Origin: Streptomyces sp. CBMA152
Lineage (GTDB): Bacteria > Actinomycetota > Actinomycetes > Streptomycetales > Streptomycetaceae
DNA: 64,000 bases
Direction of reading: 5' to 3'
Assembly (NCBI RefSeq): GCF_014596475.1
Contig: NZ_MECJ01000032.1
Span: 113,836-177,835, forward strand
The notes under the pieces: model-generated
What the model was told of the DNA's origin: nothing
Database searches by the model: none
The model's input: only the letters and a program-made list of their open reading frames with translations
Part shown: positions 56,786-64,000 of the stretch, piece after piece
How positions within the stretch are numbered: the first letter of the stretch is position 1
Layout of the letters: every line of letters begins with the position of its first letter
Program-made: the position numbers and the translations under genes

Positions 56786-58141
56786 ATGCCCGCCGCTTCG
56801 GACCGCACCAGTGAGCCCCAGGACTCCCCAGGCCGCCCGCCGCGCCGACGGGTGCTGCGCGCCGGGGCGGCGCTCGCCGCCGGGGCCGGGGCCCTCCCGC
56901 TCCTCGACGCCTGCGCGGCCACCACCTCGAACGGGATCGGCGCGGACGGCCGAGTCACCATCGAGATGTGGCACGGTCAGAACGAGGCCGGCGCCAAGGT
57001 GATCGAGGCGCTGGCCGCCGACTTCAACCGGTCGCAGTCCCGCGTACGGGTGAACGCGAACGGCGGCGGTGTGGTGGCCGACGCCATGCTGCAGAAGGTG
57101 ACGGCGGCGCTCGCGGCCGGGGCCTACCCCGACATCGCGTACATCTTCGGCTCGGACCTCGCGAGCATCGCGCGCAGCCCCAAGGTCGTCGATCTGACCA
57201 GCGCGCTGCACGGCGGATCGCCGCCCTGGAACGACTTCTGGCCCTCCGTCAGGGAGGCCGTCACGCTGCACGGCAAGGTGCGGGCCGCGCCCTCGCTGCT
57301 CGACTCGCTCGCCGTCGCCTGCAACACCACCCTCTTCAGACGCGCCGGCATCCCGCTCCCCCGCGCGGGCTGGACCTGGGCGGAGTTCGTGGCGACGGCC
57401 AAGAAGCTGACCGACGCCGGGCACGGGGTGTTCGGCACGGGCTGGCCGGGCGCCGGTGACGAGGACACCGTGTGGCGGCTGTGGCCGATGGTGTGGGATC
57501 TCGGCGGGGACGTGATCGCCCCCGACGGCAAGAACATCGGCTTCGTGGACTCGGGCAAGCGGGCCCTGGAGACCGTGGCCCAACTGGTCGCCGACAAGAG
57601 CGTCTACATCGACCCCAAGCCCGGCAGCGAGCAGATGTACCAGGTATTCGTCTCCGGCCGGATGGCGATGGTGATCACCGGACCGTGGCAGCTGCCCAAC
57701 ATCCTGGAGTCGAAGCTGCCGTACGACGTGGTCCCGATGCCGACGTACAGCGGCAGGCCGCTCACCATCTCCGGCCCCGACACCTGGACGGTCTTCGACA
57801 ACGGCAAGGCGCGCGCGAAGGCCGCCGTGGAGTTCGTCCAGTGGCTCATCACCCCCGCGCAGGACGTGCGGTGGGACATGGGGGGCGGCAGCCTGCCGCT
57901 GAGCAAGGAGAGCGAGCGCCAGAGCACCTGGCAGCGGCACTCCGCCGACACCGTCGGCCTGCCGGTGTTCACCAAGGCCCTGGAGACCGCCCGGGTGCGG
58001 CCCATCCACCCCGCCTATCCGCAGATCTCGCAGGCCACCGGCGAGGCCGTGGTGTCCGTGCTGCTCGGCCGCGCCTCCCCCGCCAAGGCGGTGCGCCAGT
58101 GCGCCGACAAGGCCGGCGCGGCCCTGCTGATTCCCCGATGA
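56786..58141 (+). CDS. ABC sugar transporter, solute-binding lipoprotein
   Basis: A 451-residue family 1 solute-binding protein. Its start has RRRVLRAGAA (Tat-compatible) and the lipobox LLDAC with Cys43, so it is anchored outside the membrane. The mature part opens IEMWHGQNEAGAKVIEAL and contains WTWAEFVATAKKLTDAG and PDTWTVFDNGKARAKAAVEF, typical of sugar-oligomer binders. AAGGGATGG precedes ATG 56786. Two permease genes follow with overlaps. No ATPase gene is in the operon; Streptomyces sugar systems usually share MsiK. The substrate is probably an alpha-galactoside, judging by the downstream GH4 enzyme. Confidence 0.93.
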   Translation: MPAASDRTSEPQDSPGRPPRRRVLRAGAALAAGAGALPLLDACAATTSNGIGADGRVTIEMWHGQNEAGAKVIEALAADFNRSQSRVRVNANGGGVVADAMLQKVTAALAAGAYPDIAYIFGSDLASIARSPKVVDLTSALHGGSPPWNDFWPSVREAVTLHGKVRAAPSLLDSLAVACNTTLFRRAGIPLPRAGWTWAEFVATAKKLTDAGHGVFGTGWPGAGDEDTVWRLWPMVWDLGGDVIAPDGKNIGFVDSGKRALETVAQLVADKSVYIDPKPGSEQMYQVFVSGRMAMVITGPWQLPNILESKLPYDVVPMPTYSGRPLTISGPDTWTVFDNGKARAKAAVEFVQWLITPAQDVRWDMGGGSLPLSKESERQSTWQRHSADTVGLPVFTKALETARVRPIHPAYPQISQATGEAVVSVLLGRASPAKAVRQCADKAGAALLIPR

Positions 58142-58152
58142 GGAGGGTCCTC

Positions 58153-59163
58153 GTGCCCCGAGCATCCCGAACGGGCCCGCCCCGTCCGCTCACGGTGGCC
58201 CCGGCCGACCGCGAGGCGATGGCCCGGCACCGTGCCCGGCGCCGGCGGGCACGCGGCGAGACCGCCACCGCCTGGGCGTTCATCAGCCCGTCGGTCCTGG
58301 TGATCCTGGGGCTGAGCGTGGTGCCGGTGATCTGGTCGCTGCTGCTGTCCTTCCGCGCCGACGACCTGGTCACACCGGGCCGCTGGGTGGGCCTGGACAA
58401 CTACCGGGCCCTGTCGAAGGACCCCGGGTTCCGCAAGGCCGTCGAGAACACACTGACGTACGCGGGCATCTTCGTACCCGTGAGCCTGGCCGGTGGCCTG
58501 GCGCTGGCCCTGGCGCTCAACCGGCGGATCCGGTTCGTCGGGGTCTACCGGACGCTGGTCTTCATACCGTTCGTGGTCTCGGCGGCCGCCCAGGGCGTGC
58601 TGTTCTCGTTCATCTTCGACCCGCAGTTCGGCGCGGCCAACTCCGTGCTGCACAAGCTGGGCGTCTCGCCGCAGGGCTTTCTCACCGACCCTGGCCAGTC
58701 CCTGTACGTGCTGCTGATGATCTCGCTGTGGAGCGGGGTCGGGTTCTGCGTGGTGGTCTTCCTCGCCGCGCTCCAGGACGTACCGGCCGAACTCGTCGAG
58801 TCCGCACGCCTGGACGGGGCGAACCGCCTGCAGGTGCTGCGATACGTCACGCTGCCGACGCTCGCGCCGGTCACCGCGTTCCTGGTGCTGTGGCAGCTGA
58901 TCACCGCGTTGCAGGTCTTCGACCTGGTGTACGTGACGACCAAGGGCGGGCCGCTGGGCTCGACCACGGTCATCGTCTACTTCGTCTGGGAGCAGGCGTT
59001 CCGTACGTTCACGGCGGGCTACGGCGCAGCCGCCGCGTACGTACTCGCGGTCGCCCTGCTCCTCGCGGGCACGGCGGTGACGCTGTACCGGCGCCATCGC
59101 GAGCGTACGACCGGCGCGGCCGGAACGCCCGGGCTGCGCGGCGCGGAAGGAGTGGCGCGATGA
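58153..59163 (+). CDS. ABC sugar transporter permease, MalF-type
   Basis: A 336-residue membrane protein with six helices and the permease EAA loop reading AALQDVPAELVESARLDGAN, the contact site for the ATPase. The ribosome site AGGAGGG (58141-58147) just after the binding-protein stop points to GTG 58153; an in-frame ATG at 58138 overlaps that stop. Binding-protein-dependent sugar import is assigned by family. It overlaps the next permease by four bases (ATGA). Confidence 0.92.
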   Translation: MPRASRTGPPRPLTVAPADREAMARHRARRRRARGETATAWAFISPSVLVILGLSVVPVIWSLLLSFRADDLVTPGRWVGLDNYRALSKDPGFRKAVENTLTYAGIFVPVSLAGGLALALALNRRIRFVGVYRTLVFIPFVVSAAAQGVLFSFIFDPQFGAANSVLHKLGVSPQGFLTDPGQSLYVLLMISLWSGVGFCVVVFLAALQDVPAELVESARLDGANRLQVLRYVTLPTLAPVTAFLVLWQLITALQVFDLVYVTTKGGPLGSTTVIVYFVWEQAFRTFTAGYGAAAAYVLAVALLLAGTAVTLYRRHRERTTGAAGTPGLRGAEGVAR

Positions 59164-60050
59164 CCGCCTCCACCATGGTCGGCGAGGGCGCCGCGCCGAC
59201 GGCGGCCCCGGCCGCGCAGACCGCCCGGCGGCGGCGCCGACTGCCGTTCAGCGCCTGGCACTTGCTGCTCGCACCGCTGTCGATCGGGTTCGCGCTGCCG
59301 CTGGTGTGGCTGGTGCTCAGCTCGGTGATGACCAACGCGGAGATCAACCGCTTCCCGCCCGCGCTGTGGCCCAAGGGGATCGACCTCGGGGGCTACCGCT
59401 ATGTGCTGGGCAACGCGATGTTCCCGCGCTGGTTCGCCAACTCGTGCATCGTCTCGACCGTCGCCGTCGGCGCGAACCTGGTGCTGGGCTCCCTCGGCGG
59501 ATACGCGTTCGCCCGGATGCGCTTCCGGGGTTCGCGGGCCCTGCTCGTCCTGATGCTGGCGACGATGGTGGTGCCGTTCCAGCTGACGATGATCCCGACG
59601 TTCCTGGTGATGAAGTGGCTGGGGCTGATCGACACGCTGGGCGCGCTGATCGTGCCGTCGCTGGTCACCCCGTTCGCGGTGTTCCTCTTCCGGCAGTTCT
59701 TCCTGCGGCTGCCCAGGGAGTTGGAGGAGGCGGCCTGGATCGACGGGTGCTCGCGGCTGCGGGTGCTGTTCTCGATCGTGGCGCCACTGGCCCGCCCGGC
59801 GCTCGCGACGGTCGCGGTGCTGACCTTCCTGGCCACCTGGAACGACCTGTCCTGGCCGCTCATCGCCATCAACCACGACACCCAGTACACGCTCCAGCTG
59901 GGCCTGACGACCTTCCAGGGGCAGCACCACACGCAGTGGGCGGCGGTGATGGCGGGCAATGTCATCACCGTGCTGCCGGTGCTGCTCGCGTTCCTGTTCG
60001 CGCAGAAGACCTTCATCCAGTCGCTGACGTCGAGCGGCCTGAAGGGCTGA
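59160..60050 (+). CDS. ABC sugar transporter permease, MalG-type
   Basis: A 296-residue membrane protein with six helices and the EAA loop LPRELEEAAWIDGCSRLRVL. The N-terminal 30 residues are Ala/Thr-rich and cytosolic. It begins inside the stop codon of the MalF-type permease (ATGA) and belongs to the same operon. Together they form the translocation channel for the sugar delivered by the lipoprotein. The PfkB kinase gene begins 69 bp later on the same strand. Confidence 0.92.
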   Translation: MTASTMVGEGAAPTAAPAAQTARRRRRLPFSAWHLLLAPLSIGFALPLVWLVLSSVMTNAEINRFPPALWPKGIDLGGYRYVLGNAMFPRWFANSCIVSTVAVGANLVLGSLGGYAFARMRFRGSRALLVLMLATMVVPFQLTMIPTFLVMKWLGLIDTLGALIVPSLVTPFAVFLFRQFFLRLPRELEEAAWIDGCSRLRVLFSIVAPLARPALATVAVLTFLATWNDLSWPLIAINHDTQYTLQLGLTTFQGQHHTQWAAVMAGNVITVLPVLLAFLFAQKTFIQSLTSSGLKG

Positions 60051-60119
60051 GCCGGGGCCCACCCACCGGACGAACTCGCTGACGATACGTCAACTCACCG
60101 ATCCAGAAAGCCCTTTGCC

Positions 60120-61109
60120 ATGCCTTCATCCCGCTCCCGCCCCTTCGACCTGCTGGTCGTCGGGGACGCCAATCCGGATGTGGTGCTCGGCCCGGTGCCG
60201 CGCGACCTCGTGTACGGGCAGCGCGAACAGCTCGTCGAGCGGGCCGATCTCGTCCTCGGCGGATCCGCCGCGATCACCGCGTGCGGGGCGGCGCGGCTCG
60301 GGCTGCGGGTGGCGTTCGCGGGCCGCGTCGGCGACGATCCGGCGGGCGCCTTCGTGCGTACGGCCCTGGCCGCGCGCGGGGTCGACACCTCGGCCCTGAC
60401 GACCGACCCCGAACTGGCCACCCCGCTCACGGCGGTGCTCACGCACGGCGCCGACCGGGCCATCCTCACCGCGCCGGGGTGTCTGGCCGCGACCGGGCCG
60501 CAGGACGTCCCCGACACGCTGCTCGCCGGGGCCCGGCATGTCCACGCGGGCTCGTTCTTCCTGATGCCGCGCCTCGCCCGGGCGCTGGCCGCAGTGTTCA
60601 CGCGGGCGCGCGAGCTCGGCGCGACCACCTCTCTGGACACCAACGACGACCCGTCCGGGCGCTGGGACCGGGAGCTGCTCGACCCGGTCCTGAAGGTGAC
60701 CGACCAACTGCTGCCGAACGCCGCCGAGGCGCGCGCCCTGGCGCCGGACACCGAGGGCGTGGCCGGGGCCGCCGCCGCACTGGCCAGGCGGGGCCCGGGA
60801 CTTGTCGTGGTCAAGAACGGCGCCGAGGGCGCGCTCGCCCATGACGGGACCCGGCTGTCGACGGCTCCGGCGGTCCCGGTCGAGCCGCTGGACACCGTCG
60901 GCGCCGGGGACAGTTTCGACGCCGGGTTCCTCGCCGCCGTACTGCGCGGCCTCGCGCTGCCGGACGCGCTCGCCGTGGCGGCGGCCTGCGGCTCACTGTC
61001 CACCCGGGGCCGCGGCGGCACCGCGGCTCAGCCCACCTGGGACGAGGCCGTCGGCTGCGCCCCGGTCAACCGACCTACGAACAGCGGGAGTTCCGCATGG
61101 CCGACATGA
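60120..61109 (+). CDS. PfkB-family carbohydrate kinase
   Basis: A 329-residue ribokinase-fold sugar kinase. The substrate half has VVGDANPDVV and GGSAAITACGAARLG. The ATP-binding/catalytic motif is DTVGAGDSFDAGF near residue 260, with VVKNGAEGAL before it. The family phosphorylates fructose, tagatose, nucleosides and related sugars. In this operon it should act on the monosaccharide released by the GH4 glycosidase or on a keto-sugar derived from it. The GH4 gene starts within its last codons (13-bp overlap), a sign of coupling. Confidence 0.92.
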   Translation: MPSSRSRPFDLLVVGDANPDVVLGPVPRDLVYGQREQLVERADLVLGGSAAITACGAARLGLRVAFAGRVGDDPAGAFVRTALAARGVDTSALTTDPELATPLTAVLTHGADRAILTAPGCLAATGPQDVPDTLLAGARHVHAGSFFLMPRLARALAAVFTRARELGATTSLDTNDDPSGRWDRELLDPVLKVTDQLLPNAAEARALAPDTEGVAGAAAALARRGPGLVVVKNGAEGALAHDGTRLSTAPAVPVEPLDTVGAGDSFDAGFLAAVLRGLALPDALAVAAACGSLSTRGRGGTAAQPTWDEAVGCAPVNRPTNSGSSAWPT

Positions 61110-62461
61110 ACCGCATCACCGACACGACTGGAGTCGCCGCGATGACCGAACCGGCCGAAGTGAAGATCGCCTTCATGGGCGCGGGCAGCGTCGTGTTCAC
61201 CCAGGGGCTGCTGGCCGATCTGTTCGCCTTCCCCGAGTTCGCCCGGGCCCGTATCGCCCTGCACGACATCGACCCCGAGCGGCTCGCCACCAGCGAGGCG
61301 GCGGCCCGGCACATCGCCGGGGCGCTCAAGGTCGCACCGATCATCACCGCACACGCGGACCGGCGCGGCGCGCTCGACGGGGCGCACTTCGTCATCAACA
61401 CCGTCCAGGTGGGCATGAACGCGGCGACCCGCACCGACTTCGCCGTCCCCGCCCGCTACGGGCTGCGCCAGACCATCGCGGACACGCTCGGGATCGGCGG
61501 CATCTTCCGCGCGCTGCGGACCTTCCCGGTGCTGCGCGGCATCGCCGAGGACATGGCCGAACTCTGCCCGGACGCCTGGCTGTTGAACTACACCAACCCG
61601 ATGGCGATGAACCTGCTGTATCTGCACCGGATCGCGCCCCGGCAGCGGGCGGTGGGGATGTGCCACTCGGTGTACTGGACGATGCACGACCTCTCGGAGC
61701 TGGTCGGCGTGGACTTCTCCGAGGTGTCGTACCTGGCCGCCGGGATGAACCACCAGGCCTGGGTGCTGCGCTTCGAGCGGGACGGCCAGGACCTGCATCC
61801 GCTGCTCGACGCCGCCATCGAGAAGGACCGCGAACTGCTGCGCCGGGTCCGGGTGGACATGTACCGCAGGCTCGGCCACTACCCCACCGAGACCAGCGAG
61901 CACTCCTCGGAGTACGTGCCGTGGTACCTGCACCACGACAGCGAGGTGGAGCGGCTGCGGCTGCCGATCGGCGCGTATCTCGACATCATCGAGGACAACA
62001 CGGTCAGCTACGAGCGCACCCGCAACGCACTCGCGGCGGGCCGCCCGCTGCCCGTCGAGGGCACCATGGAGTACGCCCCGCAGATCATCCACAGCATCGT
62101 GACGGGCACGCCCCGGACGATCTACGGCAACGTCCCCAACAACGGCCTCATCTCGAACCTGCCGAGCGATGTGGTGGTCGAAGTCCCGTGCCTGGTCGAC
62201 GGGTTGGGTGTGCAGCCGACCCGCGTGGGTGCGCTCCCGCCGCAGTGCGCGGCGCTGAACCGTACGTACGCGAGCGTCACCGATCTGGTGGTCAGGGCCG
62301 CGACCGAGGGCGAGCCCCGGCATGTGCGGCACGCGGCCATGACCGACCCGGCGACCGCCGCCACCCTGCCGGTGGAGCGGATCTGGGACCTGTGCGACGA
62401 CCTCGTACAGGCCCATGGGGACCTGATCCAGCCCGAGTTGAGGACGCTGCTCGGGCACTGA
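61097..62461 (+). CDS. GH4 glycosidase, probable alpha-galactosidase
   Basis: A 454-residue NAD+- and Mn2+-dependent glycosidase with Rossmann start KIAFMGAGSVVF. The metal/specificity motif is CHSV (Cys189), which in GH4 marks alpha-galactosidases, and the catalytic segment GMNHQAW has Asn218 and His219. Hydrolysis goes through oxidation of the sugar at C3. It begins in the end of the PfkB gene with GGGAG before ATG 61097. Cytosolic location fits import of intact alpha-galactosides by the upstream ABC system. It is convergent with the NAD(P)-binding gene, 8 bp between stops. Confidence 0.9.
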   Translation: MADMNRITDTTGVAAMTEPAEVKIAFMGAGSVVFTQGLLADLFAFPEFARARIALHDIDPERLATSEAAARHIAGALKVAPIITAHADRRGALDGAHFVINTVQVGMNAATRTDFAVPARYGLRQTIADTLGIGGIFRALRTFPVLRGIAEDMAELCPDAWLLNYTNPMAMNLLYLHRIAPRQRAVGMCHSVYWTMHDLSELVGVDFSEVSYLAAGMNHQAWVLRFERDGQDLHPLLDAAIEKDRELLRRVRVDMYRRLGHYPTETSEHSSEYVPWYLHHDSEVERLRLPIGAYLDIIEDNTVSYERTRNALAAGRPLPVEGTMEYAPQIIHSIVTGTPRTIYGNVPNNGLISNLPSDVVVEVPCLVDGLGVQPTRVGALPPQCAALNRTYASVTDLVVRAATEGEPRHVRHAAMTDPATAATLPVERIWDLCDDLVQAHGDLIQPELRTLLGH

Positions 62462-62469
62462 GGGGCACG

Positions 62470-63108
62470 TCAGTACCCGACGGTGAACCTGGTGCGGTGG
62501 TGCCGGGGGCGCTCGGCCTCGTCGAGGAGCGCCACCGCCAGGTCCTCCATCGAGACGGCGGACCGCCCCTCGGCGTCCACCAGCAGCTCGTCGGCGCCGA
62601 GGCGGTACGTGCCGGTGCGCTCGCCGGGCTCCAGGAGCGCGGCCGGGCTGAGGTAGGCCCAGTCCACGCCGGTCTCCGCGCGGCAGACCTCCAGCTGCTC
62701 GGTGCACGCCTGGGCTATCGGCCGCAGGTCGGCCGGGAAGTCGGGGTCGTCGACGACGGTGGCGCCGCCGGTGCCGGGCACGGTGAGGGTCGCGGCGCCG
62801 CCGACGAGCAGCACCCGCACGCCCGTTCCGGCAAGACCCGCGAGCAGCCCCTTGGTCGCGGTGACGAGGTCGCCCTCACTGCCGGGCGCGGGCCGGGTCG
62901 CGGTGATCACCAGGTCCTGCCCGGCGCTCAGTTCGGCCACGTCCTCGACGTTGCGGGCGTCTCCCGTACGCGGCAGGGCGGCCGGGTGGAGTTCGGGGAA
63001 GCGGGCCTCGTCGCGGACGACCGCGGTGACCTCGTGCCCCCGCGAGACCGCCTCGGCCACGACACGGCTGCCGACGTTCCCGGCGGCTCCGAAGACGGTG
63101 ATGCGCAT
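62470..63108 (-). CDS. NAD(P)-binding protein, NmrA/atypical SDR
   Basis: A 212-residue Rossmann protein with the dinucleotide motif VFGAAGNVGSRVV at the N-terminus and the family segments LVTATKGLLAGL and VDWAYLSPAALLEPG. It resembles SDR-a5-type proteins with no SDR catalytic Tyr-Lys pair, so it may be a sensor or a quinone/flavin-type reductase partner. AAGGAAG precedes ATG 63108. It is divergent from the MarR gene across two palindromic sites, so MarR probably controls it. Confidence 0.88.
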   Translation of the reverse strand: MRITVFGAAGNVGSRVVAEAVSRGHEVTAVVRDEARFPELHPAALPRTGDARNVEDVAELSAGQDLVITATRPAPGSEGDLVTATKGLLAGLAGTGVRVLLVGGAATLTVPGTGGATVVDDPDFPADLRPIAQACTEQLEVCRAETGVDWAYLSPAALLEPGERTGTYRLGADELLVDAEGRSAVSMEDLAVALLDEAERPRHHRTRFTVGY

Positions 63109-63141
63109 GCTGTCCACTTCCTTCTGCTCGGCCCCACTGAA

Positions 63142-63159
63142 TCTCTTAGCGCTAAGAGA
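63142..63159. promoter_or_regulatory. MarR operator, perfect 18-bp palindrome
   Basis: TCTCTTAGC-GCTAAGAGA is a perfect palindrome in the 89-bp divergent promoter between the NAD(P)-binding gene and the MarR gene. Its half-site recurs in a second copy just downstream. Confidence 0.8.
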
Positions 63160-63163
63160 AAGT

Positions 63164-63181
63164 ATCTCACTGCTAAGAGAT
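63164..63181. promoter_or_regulatory. MarR operator, imperfect second copy
   Basis: ATCTCACTGCTAAGAGAT repeats the CTAAGAGA half-site of the first palindrome. It overlaps the likely -35 of the MarR promoter; TAGGGT at 63186-63191 is a plausible -10. The GTG start at 63198 would then be leaderless. Confidence 0.7.
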
Positions 63182-63197
63182 TGGCTAGGGTGGAACG

Positions 63198-63722
63198 GTG
63201 ACCGATCACGTGGACCTGGTGCTGGAGCAGTGGGGCGCACGCCGCCCCGACCTCGATGTGTCGCCGATGGCGGTGATCGGGCGGCTCAAAAGGCTCACGC
63301 GGCTGGTCGAGGCCGAGTTGCGCCGCACCTTCGCGGAACACGACCTCGACCCGGCGTCCTTCGACGTGCTCGCGACCCTGCGCCGCAGCGCGCCGCCGCA
63401 TCTGCTCACCCCGGCCGAACTGATGCGGAGCTCGATGGTCACCTCGGGCGCCGTCACCCAGCGGCTCGACCGGCTGGAGGCGCGCGGCCTGGTGGCCCGT
63501 ACGCCCAGCCCGACCGACGGCCGGGTTGTCCAGGTGGCCCTCACCGACGCCGGGCACGCGCTCATCGACCGGGCGCTGCCCGACCACCTCGCCACCGAGG
63601 AGCGGCTGCTCGCGGCCCTGGATCCGGCGCGGCGCGACACGCTCGCCGAGGCGCTGCGCGATCTCCTGGAATCCCTCGGGGACACGATCGACCGACACGG
63701 CGGCGGCCATGGATCCCGCTGA
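63198..63722 (+). CDS. MarR-family transcriptional regulator
   Basis: A 174-residue winged-helix MarR protein: LTRLVEAELRRTFAEHDL, DPASFDVLATLRRSAPP, LTPAELMRSSMVTSGAVTQRL (recognition helix) and the wing VARTPSPTDGRVVQVALT. GTG 63198 follows a TAGGGT -10-like hexamer by 7 bp, so the mRNA may start at the initiation codon. The family senses phenolics, oxidants or drugs. It most likely represses itself and the divergent NAD(P)-binding gene through the two palindromes. Confidence 0.92.
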   Translation: MTDHVDLVLEQWGARRPDLDVSPMAVIGRLKRLTRLVEAELRRTFAEHDLDPASFDVLATLRRSAPPHLLTPAELMRSSMVTSGAVTQRLDRLEARGLVARTPSPTDGRVVQVALTDAGHALIDRALPDHLATEERLLAALDPARRDTLAEALRDLLESLGDTIDRHGGGHGSR

Positions 63723-63843
63723 CGGATGGAGTACCGCCGACGGGCGTGGGCACGCGGTGGAGGAGACAGTGGAGGCGGCGCCGACGGTCGTGCTCCCGGA
63801 GCACCGCACGGGCGCCGCCCCACCGCACGACAGGAGGCCCCCG

Positions 63844-64000
63844 ATGACCCACCCGCACCCCGACCCCGCCCCGCCGACGCGGCGCGCGAGCGCGGGCGTG
63901 TTGATCTCGGCGAGCGCCCGCAGCACCTCGGCCGCGCCCTCCCCCGGCTGGAACAGCCGTGCCTGGAAGGCGGCGAGCACCGGCTCGGGGTGGGTGGTGA
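63844..64000. other. Ambiguous coding region at the right edge
   Basis: On the plus strand an ATG at 63844 has a perfect AGGAGG 7 bp upstream, but the translated peptide is Ser/Pro/Ala-rich and does not look like a folded protein. On the minus strand the same bases give a protein-like helical sequence (VLAAFQARLFQPGEGAAEVL, RALAEINTPALARRV) with no stop before the MarR gene. The third codon positions coincide, so codon bias cannot decide. The gene continues beyond the window. Confidence 0.4.

Noticed and set aside
1..64000. tRNA, rRNA, CRISPR array, integrase, transposase or attachment site
   Set aside because: None was recognised on either strand; the only repeats are the two intergenic copies and short local palindromes or tandem units.

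Overview
The window is about 72% GC with almost every codon ending in G or C. It carries SsgA-like, DUF397, Tat-secreted, NACHT, BTAD and 2-methylisoborneol genes, which points to a Streptomyces chromosome, probably an accessory-rich arm region. I see no rRNA, tRNA, CRISPR array, prophage or insertion sequence.

Layout. 1-1866: MerR regulators, a cupin and an SDR. 2149-6321: a pigment operon made of rppA (type III PKS), a CYP158-like P450, a MomA-like quinone-forming cupin and a second P450. 6496-11656: a stand-alone class B PBP, small secreted proteins, a lipoprotein, a cyclophilin and a DUF2165 membrane protein. 13423-15527: a persulfide dioxygenase/rhodanese plus a TauE exporter behind two CsoR/CstR-like boxes. 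15633-18509: a large membrane-bound NACHT NTPase. 18587-22616: small secreted proteins, a PHP phosphoesterase, an SSI-type inhibitor with lysine at P1, and a HATPase. 22950-25394: a radical SAM enzyme with unusual cysteine spacing and a porphobilinogen deaminase. 25483-28880: family 2B encapsulin, 2-methylisoborneol synthase and GPP methyltransferase. 29025-38000: membrane proteins, HxlR, ketopantoate reductase, type II thioesterase, Sfp-type PPTase, phosphoesterase, methyltransferase and a BTAD regulator with reversed domain order. 38041-43727: a two-component system convergent with a class IV lanthipeptide locus (LanL plus a short precursor overlapping its 3' end). 43956-56414: regulators, an SsgA-like protein, DUF397, a TetR/NTF2-like pair, phospholipase C, a sialidase with three LamG-like domains, a serine esterase, hydrolases and a secreted TNT-domain protein. 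56786-62461: an ABC sugar importer, PfkB kinase and GH4 alpha-galactosidase operon. 62470-63722: a divergent NAD(P)-binding protein and MarR pair.

The sequence shows three small-molecule programmes directly: THN/flaviolin pigment, encapsulated 2-MIB synthesis, and a class IV lanthipeptide. It also shows many autoregulated one-component regulators with readable palindromic operators. The best candidates for something undescribed are the lanthipeptide with its CC-containing 35-residue precursor, the radical SAM/hemC pair, the NACHT membrane protein and the solitary TNT exoprotein.
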